Source of the DNA: Pseudobdellovibrionaceae bacterium
GTDB lineage: Bacteria > Bdellovibrionota > UBA1018 > UBA6935
Assembly: GCA_002722705.1 (NCBI GenBank)
Contig: PBMP01000016.1
Coordinates: 47,649-111,648, forward strand
Length of the DNA stretch: 64,000 bases
Direction of reading: 5' to 3'
Under the pieces are notes generated by a model. The model ran no database searches, was not told where the DNA came from, and saw nothing but the letters and a program-made list of their open reading frames with translations. Below, piece by piece: positions 35,920-44,992 of this stretch. The position numbers were made by a program, and so were the translations under genes. Position 1 is the first letter of the stretch, and the number at the start of each line of letters is the position of its first letter.

Positions 35920-37521
35920 TTATAAAATAGTATCCTTTAAAAAAAGCAAATCATCTTTTGATTTCCAATTCACATTAAAGTGAAGTCCTCTACTCTCTTT
36001 TCTCGACATCGCTGATTTAACAATTAAATCAGAAACATGACAAAGATTCCTTAATTCAATCAAATCTCGAGTCAAAAGATTCTCCCAATAAGCCTGTCGA
36101 ACCTCTTCTTTAATCATTTGAATTCTTCGATGAGCTTTTTCTAAACGACGGTCACTTCGAACAATTCCAACATAATTCCACATCAACGTCCTTAACTCTA
36201 ACCACGCAGCTGCAATATCAATTTTTTCTTCCAATGGAGTTGCTTGCCCCACATCCCATTGAAAACTTTGAACAACCGAATGACTATGTAGAGGGTCTTT
36301 ATTCTCAGTATTCATTTTTTTAGAGATACGATCGGCAAATACAATTGCTTCTAATAACGAATTACTCGCTAATCGATTTGCTCCATGAACCCCTGTTGAA
36401 GCCACTTCTCCGACTGCGTAGAGTTGCTTAACTGTTGTTTGTCCCCACTCATCTACCCAGACACCTCCACAACAGTAATGAGCAGCAGGAACAACAGCTA
36501 GTGGTTCTCGAGATGGATCTAATCCAAGTGATTCACATTTCTTTAAAATCATTGGAAATTTATCTTTAAATTTCTCTTCTGAAAAACAAGTAGTATCCAA
36601 ATAGACACTTGAGTTTCCAGATTTTTTCATTTCAAAATCAATCGCTCGCGCAACAATATCTCTAGGTGCAAGAGAACCTCTGGCATCGTAGTCTTTCATA
36701 AACGCTCTGCCACTCTGATCAACTAATTCCGCTCCTTCTCCTCGAATCGCTTCTGAAATTAGAAAATTTTTCGCTTCAGGATGGAAAAGACATGTTGGAT
36801 GAAATTGAAAAAACTCTAAATTTGAAACTCGAGCGCCTGCCCGATAAGCCATGGCTATTCCGTCTCCAGTTGCCGTATCTGGATTAGAAGTATAGAGGTA
36901 GGTTTTCCCCGCTCCTCCCGTAGCTAAAAAGGTTGAAACACCTAAAACTGTTTTTACATATCCTTTTTTTTCATCTAAGAGGTAGGCTCCAATACAGGTT
37001 CTTTGGTCTGAAGACAGGATCAGATCTATAGCCACATGGAATTCGAAGATCTCAATTTTTGGATGGGTTTTTACTTGCTGAATTAATGCATCCATCACAG
37101 CTCTACCTGTCGCATCATCTGCGTGAAGAATTCTTCGTTTTCCGTGCCCTCCTTCTCGATGTAGATCAAAAACTTCTGTTGGATCTACAGAGACATCTTT
37201 TCTACGCGTGAATTCTACGCCCCACTTGATGAGTTCTTCAATTCGGCGTGGACCCTCTTCAACGCAAAGCTGAACTCGGTCAATCTGGCAAAGACCTGCA
37301 CCTGCCACTAAGGTGTCTTGCACATGATCTTCGAAACAGTCTTTTTTAGACCAAACCGAAGCAATTCCTCCCTGTGCATATCGACTAGCGCCTTCATCGA
37401 TTTTTCCTTTAGTAAAAATAGAGACGGGGCCTTGATCTGCAAGCTTCAATGCAAGAGACAAACCTCCAATCCCACTTCCTAAAACCAAAAACTTGACGCT
37501 TTCTACTGACGAAGACACCAT
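35920..37521 (-). CDS. nadB: L-aspartate oxidase
   Basis: 533 residues, the usual NadB length. FAD-binding VLGSGIGGLSLAL, SRYAQGGIASV, REGGHGKRRILHADD, EFFQFHPTCL and GANRLASNSLLEAIVFA are the family's signatures; the C-terminal helical domain is complete. It makes iminoaspartate for NAD synthesis. nadA and nadC are not in the window. The ATG has no strong ribosome-binding site. It is transcribed with the lipid hydroxylase gene. Confidence 0.95.
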   Translation of the reverse strand: MVSSSVESVKFLVLGSGIGGLSLALKLADQGPVSIFTKGKIDEGASRYAQGGIASVWSKKDCFEDHVQDTLVAGAGLCQIDRVQLCVEEGPRRIEELIKWGVEFTRRKDVSVDPTEVFDLHREGGHGKRRILHADDATGRAVMDALIQQVKTHPKIEIFEFHVAIDLILSSDQRTCIGAYLLDEKKGYVKTVLGVSTFLATGGAGKTYLYTSNPDTATGDGIAMAYRAGARVSNLEFFQFHPTCLFHPEAKNFLISEAIRGEGAELVDQSGRAFMKDYDARGSLAPRDIVARAIDFEMKKSGNSSVYLDTTCFSEEKFKDKFPMILKKCESLGLDPSREPLAVVPAAHYCCGGVWVDEWGQTTVKQLYAVGEVASTGVHGANRLASNSLLEAIVFADRISKKMNTENKDPLHSHSVVQSFQWDVGQATPLEEKIDIAAAWLELRTLMWNYVGIVRSDRRLEKAHRRIQMIKEEVRQAYWENLLTRDLIELRNLCHVSDLIVKSAMSRKESRGLHFNVNWKSKDDLLFLKDTIL

Positions 37522-37584
37522 GCATCAGTCTTAACATAACTCCGCTCTGTATGATAAACTTCTTCCTGGGGGAAAAGAAGTTCA

Positions 37585-39237
37585 ATGAATGAAGTTGCTA
37601 AGTTAATTGAAACAAAGAAAAAAACCTGGCTCGCTGTTCCTTTTTTATTTGCTGCAGCGACCCTTGGACTCGTCATTGGATTTCAAGGAGAGCTTCAAAA
37701 AAAAGAAGCCGCTTTTTTTAAAACTCAGGAAAAACTAAATCAAAAAACAAATCTCGTACTTCAAACTCTAGAAAACAAAATCTCAAGAGTAAGAAATTCT
37801 GCGATGGAAACTGTTGCTGATTTAGAACGCCCCATTCAAAGCAGTGAAATTGTTCATCTCGTTGCATTTGAAACTTCCGGAAAAAATGTCATCCGAGTTC
37901 TTCAAAATAAAAAAAATTCTCAATTTTACGAAGAAAACAATCAAGCTTCTGCGCATCGAACTTTTGTAACCTTAAAAAATTGGATGCAATCTAAACACTT
38001 CAAACCACATGGTCCAAAGACTCAGTGGTTAGAAATTCCTCAAACAGATTCTCAAGGCCCCACTTTTGGTCTGGTTATTCAATCAAAAATTCAAAATACA
38101 GATTCACACGCAGTTGTTTTAGCTCTTTTAAAGCCGCAATTTTTTGATTCTACGATGAAGGCCATCTCTCGAGCTTATCTAGTTAGTGGCTCAGGAAAAC
38201 TCATTCATCATTTCCAGAAAAACCTCATTGGTCGATCTTTAGTAAATAGTCCTTTTTTTAAAGATCAACTCTCCTCACTTTTTGGCGGAATCGAAACCTC
38301 AGGCAGCAGTGACCTCATTAGTTTTGATCAAAAGAAGGTTCTTGCTGGATTTTCTCAAGTGATGGGACTTCCCTTAGTTCTTGTCGTAGAAGCTTCTTAT
38401 CCAAAAGTTCCAAGTGCTCCCACAGACACATGGATTCCTATTGGCTTGATGAGTTTTGGGGCTTTCTTATTTTTATTTTCTGTTATTGGAATTTTCAAAA
38501 AAAGAAAAAGAAAAAAAATAGAACTCAAAGAAGAACCAAAAGAAGAAGAGAACAAAAATAAAGAAGAAAATATTGCTCTTACTCCAGAGATCACTCCAGC
38601 GATGGAGGTTCCAGGCTTTGCAAAGCAAAGCTCAGGCTATGGTAAAGATGACTTTTCTGGAATTCTCAACGCCAACACCCCTTCTGTAGGTATGATTGTT
38701 TCTCAGTTTCAATCGATGGCGACGCGAATCCGAGATCCTCACCTCATCTTCAACATGCTGTGTGAGTCGACTGCACAACTTTGTGAAAGCCCGGCTTTAT
38801 ATTTTAGTTTCGAAGAAAAAAGTGGAGAAGCAGGACTGACAACTGACTCAGGTTTTGAAGCTCACGAATCTCCAACTTATCTCAACTTTTCAATTGACTC
38901 AAAAACTCAGGAAGAAATCCTAAACCTAGCACAAAAAGGACGAGTCGCATCCCTCGCTCACTACGGCCCCCTTGCCAACCTTCTTTTAAAAAAGCTCGGG
39001 GTAGCACACTTTGAAGCATGGTCCCTCACCTCATATTTGGATCCACGAAAAAATCAGATTACGCGCCCTCGACTTCTTGGTATCCTAGTCGTAGTCCAAG
39101 CAGGGCTACAAAGCTCTGCTTCAAGAGATGCTTTAATGAGTATGATGAGAACGACAGGAATTGTTTTTGAGCAAAATAATCAAACCCAACCGATGCAAAA
39201 TCCTCCTCAAGAGCAAAAACCTACGCTCCAATTATAA
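37585..39237 (+). CDS. Two-transmembrane sensor protein with periplasmic and GAF-like cytoplasmic regions
   Basis: 550 residues: helix at ~15-32, a periplasmic region of about 245 residues that looks like a Cache-type sensor (coiled coil then alpha/beta with AYLVSGSGKLIHHFQKNLIGRS), a second helix at ~280-302, a highly charged Lys/Glu linker, and a C-terminal ~180-residue region with GAF-like features (DPHLIFNMLCESTAQLCE...LGILVVVQ). No kinase, cyclase or methyl-accepting output domain is present. It may work through an unlinked partner. Coding ends inside the alr start region. Confidence 0.65.
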   Translation: MNEVAKLIETKKKTWLAVPFLFAAATLGLVIGFQGELQKKEAAFFKTQEKLNQKTNLVLQTLENKISRVRNSAMETVADLERPIQSSEIVHLVAFETSGKNVIRVLQNKKNSQFYEENNQASAHRTFVTLKNWMQSKHFKPHGPKTQWLEIPQTDSQGPTFGLVIQSKIQNTDSHAVVLALLKPQFFDSTMKAISRAYLVSGSGKLIHHFQKNLIGRSLVNSPFFKDQLSSLFGGIETSGSSDLISFDQKKVLAGFSQVMGLPLVLVVEASYPKVPSAPTDTWIPIGLMSFGAFLFLFSVIGIFKKRKRKKIELKEEPKEEENKNKEENIALTPEITPAMEVPGFAKQSSGYGKDDFSGILNANTPSVGMIVSQFQSMATRIRDPHLIFNMLCESTAQLCESPALYFSFEEKSGEAGLTTDSGFEAHESPTYLNFSIDSKTQEEILNLAQKGRVASLAHYGPLANLLLKKLGVAHFEAWSLTSYLDPRKNQITRPRLLGILVVVQAGLQSSASRDALMSMMRTTGIVFEQNNQTQPMQNPPQEQKPTLQL

Positions 39238-40276
39238 AAATCTTTTAAAAAAAAATAAAAAACAGAAACTACTTCCAATGATCAAAGCCAATGGTTACGG
39301 TCATGGACTTTCCTGGGTCATTGAAAACCTTTATGATCAACCCCATCTTTATGGGTTTGGGGTAGCAACTCTCAGTGAAGCTTTGAAAGCTCGGATTGTA
39401 CTCAACACGCTTCAATCCTCATTACCTATCCTCGTCTTTTCTGGAGCGACCCCTCTTGAAGAGTGGATGATTGAAGAATTAAAAAAAAATAAACTTCGTC
39501 CAGTGATTACTTCCATCTCAGACTTAAAAAAAATACTGAAATACAAAATTCCATATGATTTGAAATTCAATACGGGAATGAATCGACTAGGCATAGAGGT
39601 CAAAGAACTCTCAAAGGTAAAAAAACTCATCACCCCTTTTCCTCCCATCACTGTTCTCACTCATCTCGCTCAAGCCTATCGCCCTCGTTCCTCTTTAAGC
39701 CAACTCCAAAAAAAGAACTGGATTAAAATTAAAAGCGAAATAGAAATTTGTTTTCCAGAAATCGAATTTCATATTGGCAATACAGGAGCGATTCTTAAAG
39801 AGAAAATTTGGAATTTAGATTCTTTGGGGTCAATCGTTCGACCAGGAATTGGACTCTATGGATCTTCAGGAGATCTTCATACAGAATCTTCTCTAAAACC
39901 CGTAATGAGTCTTTTTGCACAAATTTTATCTCTCAGAGAAATTTCGAAAAACGATCGAGTCGGATACGATGGTACTTACTGCGCATCAAAAAAAGAACGA
40001 ATTGCTCAACTGGGAATTGGTTATGGCGACGGGATCTCTCGACTTTATTCTGATCAAGGAGAAGTTTTTCATCAGAAAAAAAGAGCAAAACTCGTAGGAA
40101 GAGTAAGCATGGATCTCTTATCTGTAAAAGCTCAACCTTCTTGGAAAGTAGGCCAATGGGTTGAAATCTTTGGAGAAAATATCACTAGCGATGAAATTGC
40201 CTCACTGACTCAAACGATCTCGTATGAAGTTTTGACTTCTCTCACAGATCGAGTACAAAGAGTCTATGTCGACTGA
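39167..40276 (+). CDS. alr: Alanine racemase
   Basis: 369 residues. PLP lysine in PMIKANGYGHG, GMNRLG, HIGNTGA, RPGIGLYG, VGYDGTY with the second catalytic Tyr, LGIGYGDG and GRVSMDLLSV. It makes D-alanine for peptidoglycan. No ATG fits before the conserved beta-strand (ILLKSKNLRSNY); TTG at 39167 has AGGAA six nt upstream and is chosen over TTG 39161. The start therefore lies ~70 nt inside the preceding gene in another frame. Stop overlaps the mlaF-like start by 11 nt. Confidence 0.92.
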   Translation: MSKIIKPNRCKILLKSKNLRSNYKNLLKKNKKQKLLPMIKANGYGHGLSWVIENLYDQPHLYGFGVATLSEALKARIVLNTLQSSLPILVFSGATPLEEWMIEELKKNKLRPVITSISDLKKILKYKIPYDLKFNTGMNRLGIEVKELSKVKKLITPFPPITVLTHLAQAYRPRSSLSQLQKKNWIKIKSEIEICFPEIEFHIGNTGAILKEKIWNLDSLGSIVRPGIGLYGSSGDLHTESSLKPVMSLFAQILSLREISKNDRVGYDGTYCASKKERIAQLGIGYGDGISRLYSDQGEVFHQKKRAKLVGRVSMDLLSVKAQPSWKVGQWVEIFGENITSDEIASLTQTISYEVLTSLTDRVQRVYVD

Positions 40277-41036
40277 AAATGTAATTGAGATCCGTGGACT
40301 CCATAAGAGTTTTCGTAATGGGAGAGACAAAGTTCTTCAAGGAATTGATTTGGACTTTCCAAAAGGAACGCTCACCTACATTTTAGGTCCTTCTGGAACT
40401 GGAAAATCTGTACTCATTAAGCATATCCTAGGCCTTCTTCATCCGGATCAAGGAGAAATAAGAGTTTATGGAAAAAATCTTGCGGACATTCCAGATCGTG
40501 ATCTTGCAGAACACAGAAAAGTTTACGGAATGCTTTTTCAAAACTCAGCTCTGTTTGACGACCGCAGTATTTTTGAAAATGTCGCCTTTCCTCTTCGAGA
40601 ACACACACGCCTCACCGAAGAAGAAATCACAAAAAAAGTAAACAATACGTTAAGCCACTTAGGACTTAAGGGTCGATACGACAAACTCCCCAACGAACTC
40701 TCTGGAGGAATGAAAAAAAGAGTAGGACTTGCCAGAGCGATTATTCGAGAGCCTTCAATTCTCCTCTATGATGAACCGACAACGGGGCTCGATCCTGTGA
40801 CTCGAACCACTGTAGACTCGTTAATTGAGCAGATGAAAAGAGAGTTACAACTGACTTCTGTCGTCATTAGTCATGATATTCCTTCTGCTTTACTTCTGGC
40901 TGATCACATTGCTTTTTTAAATCAAGGAAAGGTCGCATTTTATGGAACACCCGCAGAATTTAGAAAATGTGATCATCCTTTGGTCATGGCATTTTTAGAA
41001 GCAGAACAGAGAACAGTGAAAGCTCTTGTTCAATAG
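40266..41036 (+). CDS. MlaF-type ABC transporter ATP-binding protein
   Basis: 256 residues. Walker A GPSGTGKS, Q-loop MLFQNSALFDD, signature LSGGMKKR, Walker B ILLYDEPT and H-loop VISHDI. The SALFDD segment after the Q-loop and LSGGMKKRVGLARAI are typical of MlaF, the ATPase of the Mla phospholipid transport system of Gram-negative envelopes. The permease (MlaE) and the MCE protein (MlaD) are not adjacent, which is unusual because they generally cluster. Confidence 0.87.
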   Translation: MSTENVIEIRGLHKSFRNGRDKVLQGIDLDFPKGTLTYILGPSGTGKSVLIKHILGLLHPDQGEIRVYGKNLADIPDRDLAEHRKVYGMLFQNSALFDDRSIFENVAFPLREHTRLTEEEITKKVNNTLSHLGLKGRYDKLPNELSGGMKKRVGLARAIIREPSILLYDEPTTGLDPVTRTTVDSLIEQMKRELQLTSVVISHDIPSALLLADHIAFLNQGKVAFYGTPAEFRKCDHPLVMAFLEAEQRTVKALVQ

Positions 41037-41081
41037 ACAATTTTATTGGGGTTTTGAGAAATCGGGGTTATTCTTAGAAAG

Positions 41082-41549
41082 ATGGACTTATGGCTGGTAC
41101 GTACTTCACAAAATATGATTGTGGGGCCCTACCCTAAAAACCAAATCGCTGAACTCATCAAACATGGAGATCTTTGCCAAGAGGATGAGGTTTGTCCTTC
41201 GTCTGGTTATTGGTTTTTCTTGCATGAAAGAAGTGAAGTAAAAAAACACTTTGATCTTACGGTTCAATCTAGAACCTCTTCTTCAGAAGAGGATATTACA
41301 CAAACTGAGACTCAGACAGAAACACAAACTGAGACCTTAGCAGGTCCCGAAATTAAAAAAAAAGAACTCCAAGAGGATTTGGAAAAAATAAACAAGGCCA
41401 TCGCCGAGAATCATCCAAAAAAGGAAATAATAACACTTCCCCCTCAAGAAAAAAGAGACTCAAAATTTAAAGTATTTGCTTATTGGTTTTTCTTTCTGGT
41501 GTTCTTTATTCTCATTTATCTATTCGTTTTAAGAGACCTAAAAAATTAA
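41082..41549 (+). CDS. GYF_2-like domain protein with C-terminal membrane anchor
   Basis: 155 residues. The N-terminus (WLVRTSQNMIVGPYPKNQIAELI) resembles the GYF_2/DUF4339 domain with its GPY/L-x-x-x-I layout. A low-complexity run of TETQ repeats lies near residues 70-85, then a charged helix, and one C-terminal transmembrane segment (AYWFFFLVFFILIYLFVL) giving a tail-anchored plan. Function unknown. It overlaps the convergent DUF721 gene by 12 nt. Confidence 0.65.
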   Translation: MDLWLVRTSQNMIVGPYPKNQIAELIKHGDLCQEDEVCPSSGYWFFLHERSEVKKHFDLTVQSRTSSSEEDITQTETQTETQTETLAGPEIKKKELQEDLEKINKAIAENHPKKEIITLPPQEKRDSKFKVFAYWFFFLVFFILIYLFVLRDLKN

Positions 41550-41894
41550 ACGATTCTTTTTTTTTGCTTTAAAATAGGTTTTCTCTCTCTTCGGCCTTCG
41601 TGGATCGAGAAAAAATAAATCTTTTATTGGAGTATGTTTTTCTTGAAAGGACTCATTGAGTTTGTGAAGTAGTTGGTTTTTCCGGTGATGAAGCTCTGTT
41701 CTCCAACCTGGATGATCTACCTCAACCCATAGTACGGAATCTCGAACCGTTCTTGCTCGAGCATATTTTGCAATCATGGGACCCACCACAGATTCCCATC
41801 GCTGAATGACCTCTGCTTCAGCCATTCTTTGAGAAAATCGTGGATTCGACTGCTCCAAGGCAGAAAGTGCTTCTTTCAAGGCATTCCAACTCAT
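41538..41894 (-). CDS. DUF721 (DciA-like) protein
   Basis: 118 residues from the inner ATG at 41894 (a TTG/ATG-type frame extends to 41912). VIQRWESVVGPMIAKYARAR and VLWVEVDHPGWRTELHHRKNQLLHKLN are the conserved DUF721 segments; this KH-like domain defines DciA, the helicase-loading/operating factor of bacteria lacking DnaC/DnaI. Short C-terminal basic tail. Assignment to DciA itself is likely but based only on the domain. Confidence 0.8.
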   Translation of the reverse strand: MSWNALKEALSALEQSNPRFSQRMAEAEVIQRWESVVGPMIAKYARARTVRDSVLWVEVDHPGWRTELHHRKNQLLHKLNESFQEKHTPIKDLFFLDPRRPKREKTYFKAKKKNRLIF

Positions 41895-42025
41895 ACTTCT
41901 GCAGCTTAGCATACGCGTTCCTTAAAAGTCCCCAATAACGCAAACTTTAATTTTTTAATCAGTTCTCTTTCAAATCCATCATCCTAGCATTGACTCTCCT
42001 GATTGAAAAAAGATAGAGTGGCTCG

Positions 42026-42604
42026 ATGAGGTATCTTTGGCTCATTTTTTCTCTGATTCTTTCTAGCTGTGGTTATGGACTCCAAGGGTCTAAGAACCTC
42101 CTTCTTGAAAAAGAAGGAATTAAAACCGTTTATGTTGAGTCTTTAGAAAACCAGACCTTTAAAGCAGGTGTGGAAAATCTCGTCTACAATGAACTCGTTA
42201 GAGCACTCATGAGTCATCGTACCGTTCGAGTCGTCAGTAAACCTGAACATGCAGATGCAATTATTTCCGGAGCCGTCACCCAAGCAGATTACTCCAGTGT
42301 GGTTCAAACTCCAGCATCTAATATTACCCCACTGGGGACAGGACCTGCGACTCGCCTTGTAACGACTCGGTACCAAGTGATCCTTACTTGTAGTTTTGGA
42401 TTAAGAAAACGTACTCCTTCTGGAGAAGAAGGAATTTGGTCTTCCTCTTTTGCAAGAGCTAAACAATTTCCTGCAAACAATCAACTCGGCGCACTCGGAA
42501 CCACTTCTGCACTCATTAATGAAAGTGAATTTGACAGAGCGCTCCAAGATCTCTCTGCTAAAATGATGGGCGAAGTTCATGAATCTATGCTAGGGCTTTT
42601 CTGA
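42026..42604 (+). CDS. lptE: LPS-assembly lipoprotein LptE
   Basis: 192 residues with lipobox LILSSC followed by GYGLQG, the standard start of mature LptE. The two-layer fold pattern (IKTVYVESLENQTFKAGVENLVYNELVRAL, DAIISGAVTQADYSSV) fits. LptE plugs LptD in the outer membrane for LPS delivery. The stop overlaps the holA start by one nt (TGATG); lptE-holA is also the gene order in enterobacteria. Confidence 0.9.
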   Translation: MRYLWLIFSLILSSCGYGLQGSKNLLLEKEGIKTVYVESLENQTFKAGVENLVYNELVRALMSHRTVRVVSKPEHADAIISGAVTQADYSSVVQTPASNITPLGTGPATRLVTTRYQVILTCSFGLRKRTPSGEEGIWSSSFARAKQFPANNQLGALGTTSALINESEFDRALQDLSAKMMGEVHESMLGLF

Positions 42605-43617
42605 TGCCTCAACTTGAACCCAAAGTAATTCAAAAAGAACTGAAAGAAGGATGGATTTGGCCCTGTTATTGGATTTATGGAACGGAAGCATTAAAATCCA
42701 AGGAGCTCCTTAAAAGAATTAAAGCACAGGTTTTAGGAAAAAAATCGAGTCAATCTCTGTTTGGAGGAGGACTCAGTACAGAGACTCTAGAAGGAGCCGA
42801 AGTCAACGGAGCTCAAATCGCAGATAGTGCACAAAGCCTTTCTTTAGGAGGAGGAATCCGTTTTATCGTCGTTAGAGACGCACATCTCATCAAAGAACCT
42901 GAAGCTCTTGAAATTCTTCTGGGAGAGAAACAAAAAAAAGAAGACCTTTCTTCTGTATGTGTTTTTTTATCAAAAGATTTAGATAAAAGAAAAAAGTTCA
43001 CAAAAACTCTAATTAAAAAAACGGCTGTCATAGCATGTGAAGCAATTAAAGATCATGAGCGAGGGGCATGGATCGATTTTTTAGCAAAAAGAAAGAAAGT
43101 CAAACTGGATTCTTCAATGAAAGGATTACTCACCGGACTTGATCCTTGGAGTTTAGAACTCATTGAACAGGAATTAGAAAAAGTTTCACTTGCTCAACAC
43201 TCAGGACAAGATCCTTCAGAAGTCATTCTTGGTTCTTTAGGTGGAAAAGGAGGAACGGATTTATTCTTATCTTCTTTTTTTCAAAGAAAGCAAAAACCAG
43301 CCTTAGAACACCTCTCTCATTTTAGTGAAGAACCAGAAAAAGCGATCCCTCTTTTAGGGTTAATGAATTGGAATGTCAGACAACTTACCCTTGTTGTTTC
43401 AGACCTTCAAAATCAAACTCGAAATGCCCATCTCCCTCCTTTTTTACAAAAGAAGATGCTTTTATGGGCAAAACACTGGTCTTTAGAAGAACTCACTTCC
43501 TTACAAAAAGATTTAGGAAAGCTCGACTTTGAAACAAAACAGTCTCCGAGGATCGCTTTAGGGTCATGGACCTCTTTAATCAACAGAAACTGCAGACTGT
43601 TTGAATCCACTCATTGA
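42604..43617 (+). CDS. holA: DNA polymerase III delta subunit
   Basis: 337 residues, typical HolA length. CYWIYGTEALKSKELL is the N-terminal AAA+-like strand and the region LLGLMNWNVRQLTLV matches the C-terminal collar domain. The protein is the wrench of the clamp loader. Sequence conservation is low in this family, but position directly after lptE strongly supports it. Confidence 0.87.
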   Translation: MPQLEPKVIQKELKEGWIWPCYWIYGTEALKSKELLKRIKAQVLGKKSSQSLFGGGLSTETLEGAEVNGAQIADSAQSLSLGGGIRFIVVRDAHLIKEPEALEILLGEKQKKEDLSSVCVFLSKDLDKRKKFTKTLIKKTAVIACEAIKDHERGAWIDFLAKRKKVKLDSSMKGLLTGLDPWSLELIEQELEKVSLAQHSGQDPSEVILGSLGGKGGTDLFLSSFFQRKQKPALEHLSHFSEEPEKAIPLLGLMNWNVRQLTLVVSDLQNQTRNAHLPPFLQKKMLLWAKHWSLEELTSLQKDLGKLDFETKQSPRIALGSWTSLINRNCRLFESTH

Positions 43618-43776
43618 TTAAAATCATCAGAAAACAACTCTCATCCATCTCAAAAGCTCTCTCTGGATAATTGAGTGAAGAATTTTAAAAAAACACCTCT
43701 GATCCCCGCAGGAAAGACTAGAAACTCAGTGTCAAATCAGGCATGATCAACCTAATCAACAGAATCGGAGCGTCCT

Positions 43777-44874
43777 ATGAAATCAAATTCACGTGTTTTT
43801 AATTTTAGTGCTGGTCCAGCAAACTTACCCGAATCAGTTTTAAAGCAAGCTCAAGAAGAGATGCTCAATTACCAAGATTGTGGGATGAGTGTCATGGAAA
43901 TGAGTCATCGATCTAAAGACTATGAAGAAATCCATCAGGGGGCGATCGATACCGCAAAAAGACTCATGGGACTCGGGGACGACTATTCCATTTTATTTAT
44001 CCAGGGAGGAGCTAGCCAGCAGTTTGCAATGGTTCCACTCAATTTTGTGGAAAAAGGCTCAGCGATAGATGTTGTCCACACCGGCGCATGGACAAAAAAA
44101 GCAATGGGTGAGTATCAATATTTTGGAGATGTTCACACGGTCGCCTCAGGAGAATCTAAAAATTTCGTCGAACTTCCGAAAGTTGAAATCGAAAATATGA
44201 GTGAAAATCCTGCACTTTTGCACTACTGCTCAAACAACACTATTTTTGGGACTCAGTGGAAGTCTTTTGTTCACCACCCGAAAGCACCTACCGTGATCGA
44301 TATGTCGAGTGACTTTTTATCTCGAGACATGGACTTTACTCAGTTTGACCTCATCTACGCAGGCTCTCAAAAAAATCTCGGTCCTGCAGGGATGGCTCTT
44401 GTTGCGATTAAAAATGAAATGCTCGATCGAGGGAAATCAGATATTCCGAAATACTGGCAATATCGAGCTCATAAAGATGCAAATAGCCTTTACAACACCT
44501 CCCCCACTTACACGATCTATCTTTGTGGACTCGTTCTATCGTGGATCGAAAAACAAGGAGGCCTCAAAGGAATTGAGTCTTTGAATCAAGAAAAAGCAGG
44601 TCTTCTCTATTCGACCATTGATCAAACGGACTTTTATTCTTCTCCAGTAAAAGTAGAAGATCGATCTCCAATGAATATTGTATTTCGGGTAAAAAATGGT
44701 GATGAAGCGCTTGAAAAGAAATTTATCGAAGAAGCTAAAGCTGAAGGCTTAGTTACCCTCAAAGGCCACAGATCTGTAGGGGGATTAAGGGCTTCGATTT
44801 ACAATGCTCATCCGATTGAAGGGGTAAAAGCTCTTTGTTCCTTTATGAAGGATTTTGAGCAATCAAACGGATAA
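43777..44874 (+). CDS. serC: Phosphoserine aminotransferase
   Basis: 365 residues. VFNFSAGPANLPESVL, GMSVMEMSHRSKDY, LFIQGGASQQFAMVPLN, and the PLP lysine in YAGSQKNLGPAG are the signatures. It makes phosphoserine for serine synthesis, and may serve pyridoxine synthesis. GGAGCGT lies before the ATG. A 159-bp gap separates it from holA, and a strong hairpin follows it. Confidence 0.96.
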   Translation: MKSNSRVFNFSAGPANLPESVLKQAQEEMLNYQDCGMSVMEMSHRSKDYEEIHQGAIDTAKRLMGLGDDYSILFIQGGASQQFAMVPLNFVEKGSAIDVVHTGAWTKKAMGEYQYFGDVHTVASGESKNFVELPKVEIENMSENPALLHYCSNNTIFGTQWKSFVHHPKAPTVIDMSSDFLSRDMDFTQFDLIYAGSQKNLGPAGMALVAIKNEMLDRGKSDIPKYWQYRAHKDANSLYNTSPTYTIYLCGLVLSWIEKQGGLKGIESLNQEKAGLLYSTIDQTDFYSSPVKVEDRSPMNIVFRVKNGDEALEKKFIEEAKAEGLVTLKGHRSVGGLRASIYNAHPIEGVKALCSFMKDFEQSNG

Positions 44875-44898
44875 TAACAAACAAAAGAAGTCAATATT

Positions 44899-44940
44899 AA
44901 AGGCAAAGGAGGTCAATCTACTTCCTTTGCCTTTGACTTT
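44899..44940 (+). terminator. Probable terminator after serC
   Basis: AAAGGCAAAGGA (44899-44910) pairs perfectly with TCCTTTGCCTTT (44923-44934) over a 12-nt loop and is followed by GACTTTTG, a weak T-tract. It lies 24 nt after the serC stop and before the start of the DUF4476 lipoprotein gene. Confidence 0.7.
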
Positions 44941-44992
44941 TGTAAGCAGCTTGGATACGTCCACAAATGACTTTTGGGGAAAAGGAGCATTT

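Noticed and set aside
41297..41340. Short tandem repeat (ACAAACTGAGACTCAG-like units)
   Set aside because: It is coding low complexity (TETQ repeat) in the GYF_2-like protein linker, not a separate element.
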